DNA of 64,000 nucleotides. It comes from Gammaproteobacteria bacterium (GTDB lineage Bacteria > Pseudomonadota > Gammaproteobacteria > Pseudomonadales > Azotimanducaceae). The position numbers and the translations under genes were made by a program. How positions within the stretch are numbered: the stretch's first letter is position 1; each line of letters opens with the position of its first letter. This document shows, in pieces, positions 62,855 to 64,000 of this stretch. The stretch is from positions 84,725 through 148,724 of the forward strand of contig NZGG01000009.1 of NCBI GenBank assembly GCA_002690865.1, written 5' to 3'. The notes below the pieces were generated by a model. It saw nothing but the letters and a program-made list of their open reading frames with translations, was not told the DNA's origin and made no database searches.

Positions 62855-63960
62855 ATCCTATAGGGCTTTATATCCACTTTCCTTGGTGTATAAAAAAATG
62901 TCCGTACTGTGACTTCAACTCCCATGTAATCGATGGTCAGATTCCAGAGAAAGAATACATATCGAGCCTAATAAATGATCTATATGATGATGTCGCCGAT
63001 TTTCACGGCCCAATAAACTCGGTTTTTCTTGGTGGTGGAACTCCAAGTTTGTTTTCACCCCGCAGTATTTCAGAAATCCTCTCCACTACAAAGAATGTGT
63101 TAAAAGTTAGTGATGATGCAGAAATAACATTAGAGGCTAATCCTGGGGCTCTAGATGCCGCTAATATAGAAGGTTTCCGACAGATAGGGGTCAACCGACT
63201 TAGTCTTGGTGTCCAGTCCTTTCAGGACCAACATCTTAGTTCACTAGGAAGAGTGCATAATAATGACGACATTAACTATGCGATTGCGGCGATAAAATCG
63301 GCAGGGTTTACTAATATCAATTTTGATCTAATGCATGGCCTTCCAAAACAGGACTGGAAATCGGCGAAACGAGATCTTCTCCAAGCCATAAGTCATGAAC
63401 CGACTCATATTTCATGGTACCAATTAACCATTGAACCCAACACTGTATTTAGTCATAAGCCGCCTTCGCTGCCATGCGAAGAGATGCTCATTGAAATTTA
63501 TGAGAGAGGAATCGAATTGCTATCCCAAGAAGGGTATAACCGTTATGAGATTTCAGCTTTTAGTCAACTAAACAAGGAAAGTCGGCACAATCTAAATTAT
63601 TGGCAATTTGGCGACTACATAGGAATAGGGGCAGGTGCACATGGCAAGCATACTATTGGGGGAAATATATATCGAACAACGAAGTCTAGATCACCTCGAG
63701 ATTATTTAATATCTCCAAACAAAAAGATCAAAACAGTTTCTCGTTCAGAAATACCACTCGAATACTTGATGAATAGTCTCCGGTTAGTATCGGGATCGGA
63801 ATTACGAGATTTTGAAGAACGGACTGGTCTCTCTAAAGAAGTCATTAACAACTTCCTTAATAAGGCATTCGAGGGTGGCTTTATTGATAATAAACGTCGT
63901 CTGGTACCGACACAACTAGGACTGAGCTTTTTAGATGAAGTCCTACTTCTGATCGATTAG
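62851..63960 (+). CDS. hemW: HemW-type radical SAM heme chaperone
   Basis: GLYIHFPWCIKKCPYCDFNSH; VFLGGGTPSLFS; LSLGVQSFQDQHLSSLGR. Confidence 0.96.
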   Translation: MNPIGLYIHFPWCIKKCPYCDFNSHVIDGQIPEKEYISSLINDLYDDVADFHGPINSVFLGGGTPSLFSPRSISEILSTTKNVLKVSDDAEITLEANPGALDAANIEGFRQIGVNRLSLGVQSFQDQHLSSLGRVHNNDDINYAIAAIKSAGFTNINFDLMHGLPKQDWKSAKRDLLQAISHEPTHISWYQLTIEPNTVFSHKPPSLPCEEMLIEIYERGIELLSQEGYNRYEISAFSQLNKESRHNLNYWQFGDYIGIGAGAHGKHTIGGNIYRTTKSRSPRDYLISPNKKIKTVSRSEIPLEYLMNSLRLVSGSELRDFEERTGLSKEVINNFLNKAFEGGFIDNKRRLVPTQLGLSFLDEVLLLID

Positions 63961-64000
63961 ATCGCAGAATCGATAAGCAATATCAAAAATCTGATTACCG

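Noticed and set aside
1-64000. CRISPR arrays, IS elements, prophage, toxin-antitoxin or defence genes
   Set aside because: No spaced direct repeats, transposase/integrase motifs, or defence-type domains noticed

Overview
The window looks like ordinary, compact, AT-rich gammaproteobacterial chromosome with mostly housekeeping genes. Gene order in many blocks resembles Pseudomonas-type gammaproteobacteria (recalled, not searched). Blocks, left to right: amiB(partial)-tsaE-nnr / queG / orn; rhdA-psd; efp-epmA with divergent epmB; serB / ytjB-like; parC-parE-DUF1249; an LPS inner-core/lipid A locus (waaA, FAD oxidoreductase, aldo/keto reductase, hldE, lpxL-like acyltransferase, GT4, carbamoyltransferase, LPS kinases, WaaG-like, waaC, waaF, ilvE); argA / hemE; fabV-lgt; NRDE protein; rppH; HAD phosphatase-imelysin; gcvT-gcvH-gcvPA-gcvPB; ubiH-like; ygfB; TIGR02449-zapA-6S RNA-ygfA; def-rpiA; tkt-pgk-D2HGDH-like; metK-metF-rsmE; gshB-tonB-yqgE-ruvX; yggS-proC-yggT-DUF4426-rdgB-hemW. 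I saw no rRNA, tRNA, CRISPR array, IS element, prophage or defence island. No wholly new system is evident. The most unusual items are: (i) a single 781-aa ORF holding two complete WaaG-like glycosyltransferase copies, next to a two-domain LPS kinase ORF; (ii) a perfect 12-bp inverted repeat containing both stop codons of the convergently overlapping psd and epmA genes, giving both proteins an INFA-x-QN-type C-terminus; (iii) a ygfA ORF whose only canonical start codon lies inside the 6S RNA gene; (iv) simple-sequence tracts (A11, ATT6) at gene starts; (v) several convergent 3' overlaps, two of which share a TTAA that is the stop codon on both strands. All product calls come from reading motifs and recalled family features; no database search was run.
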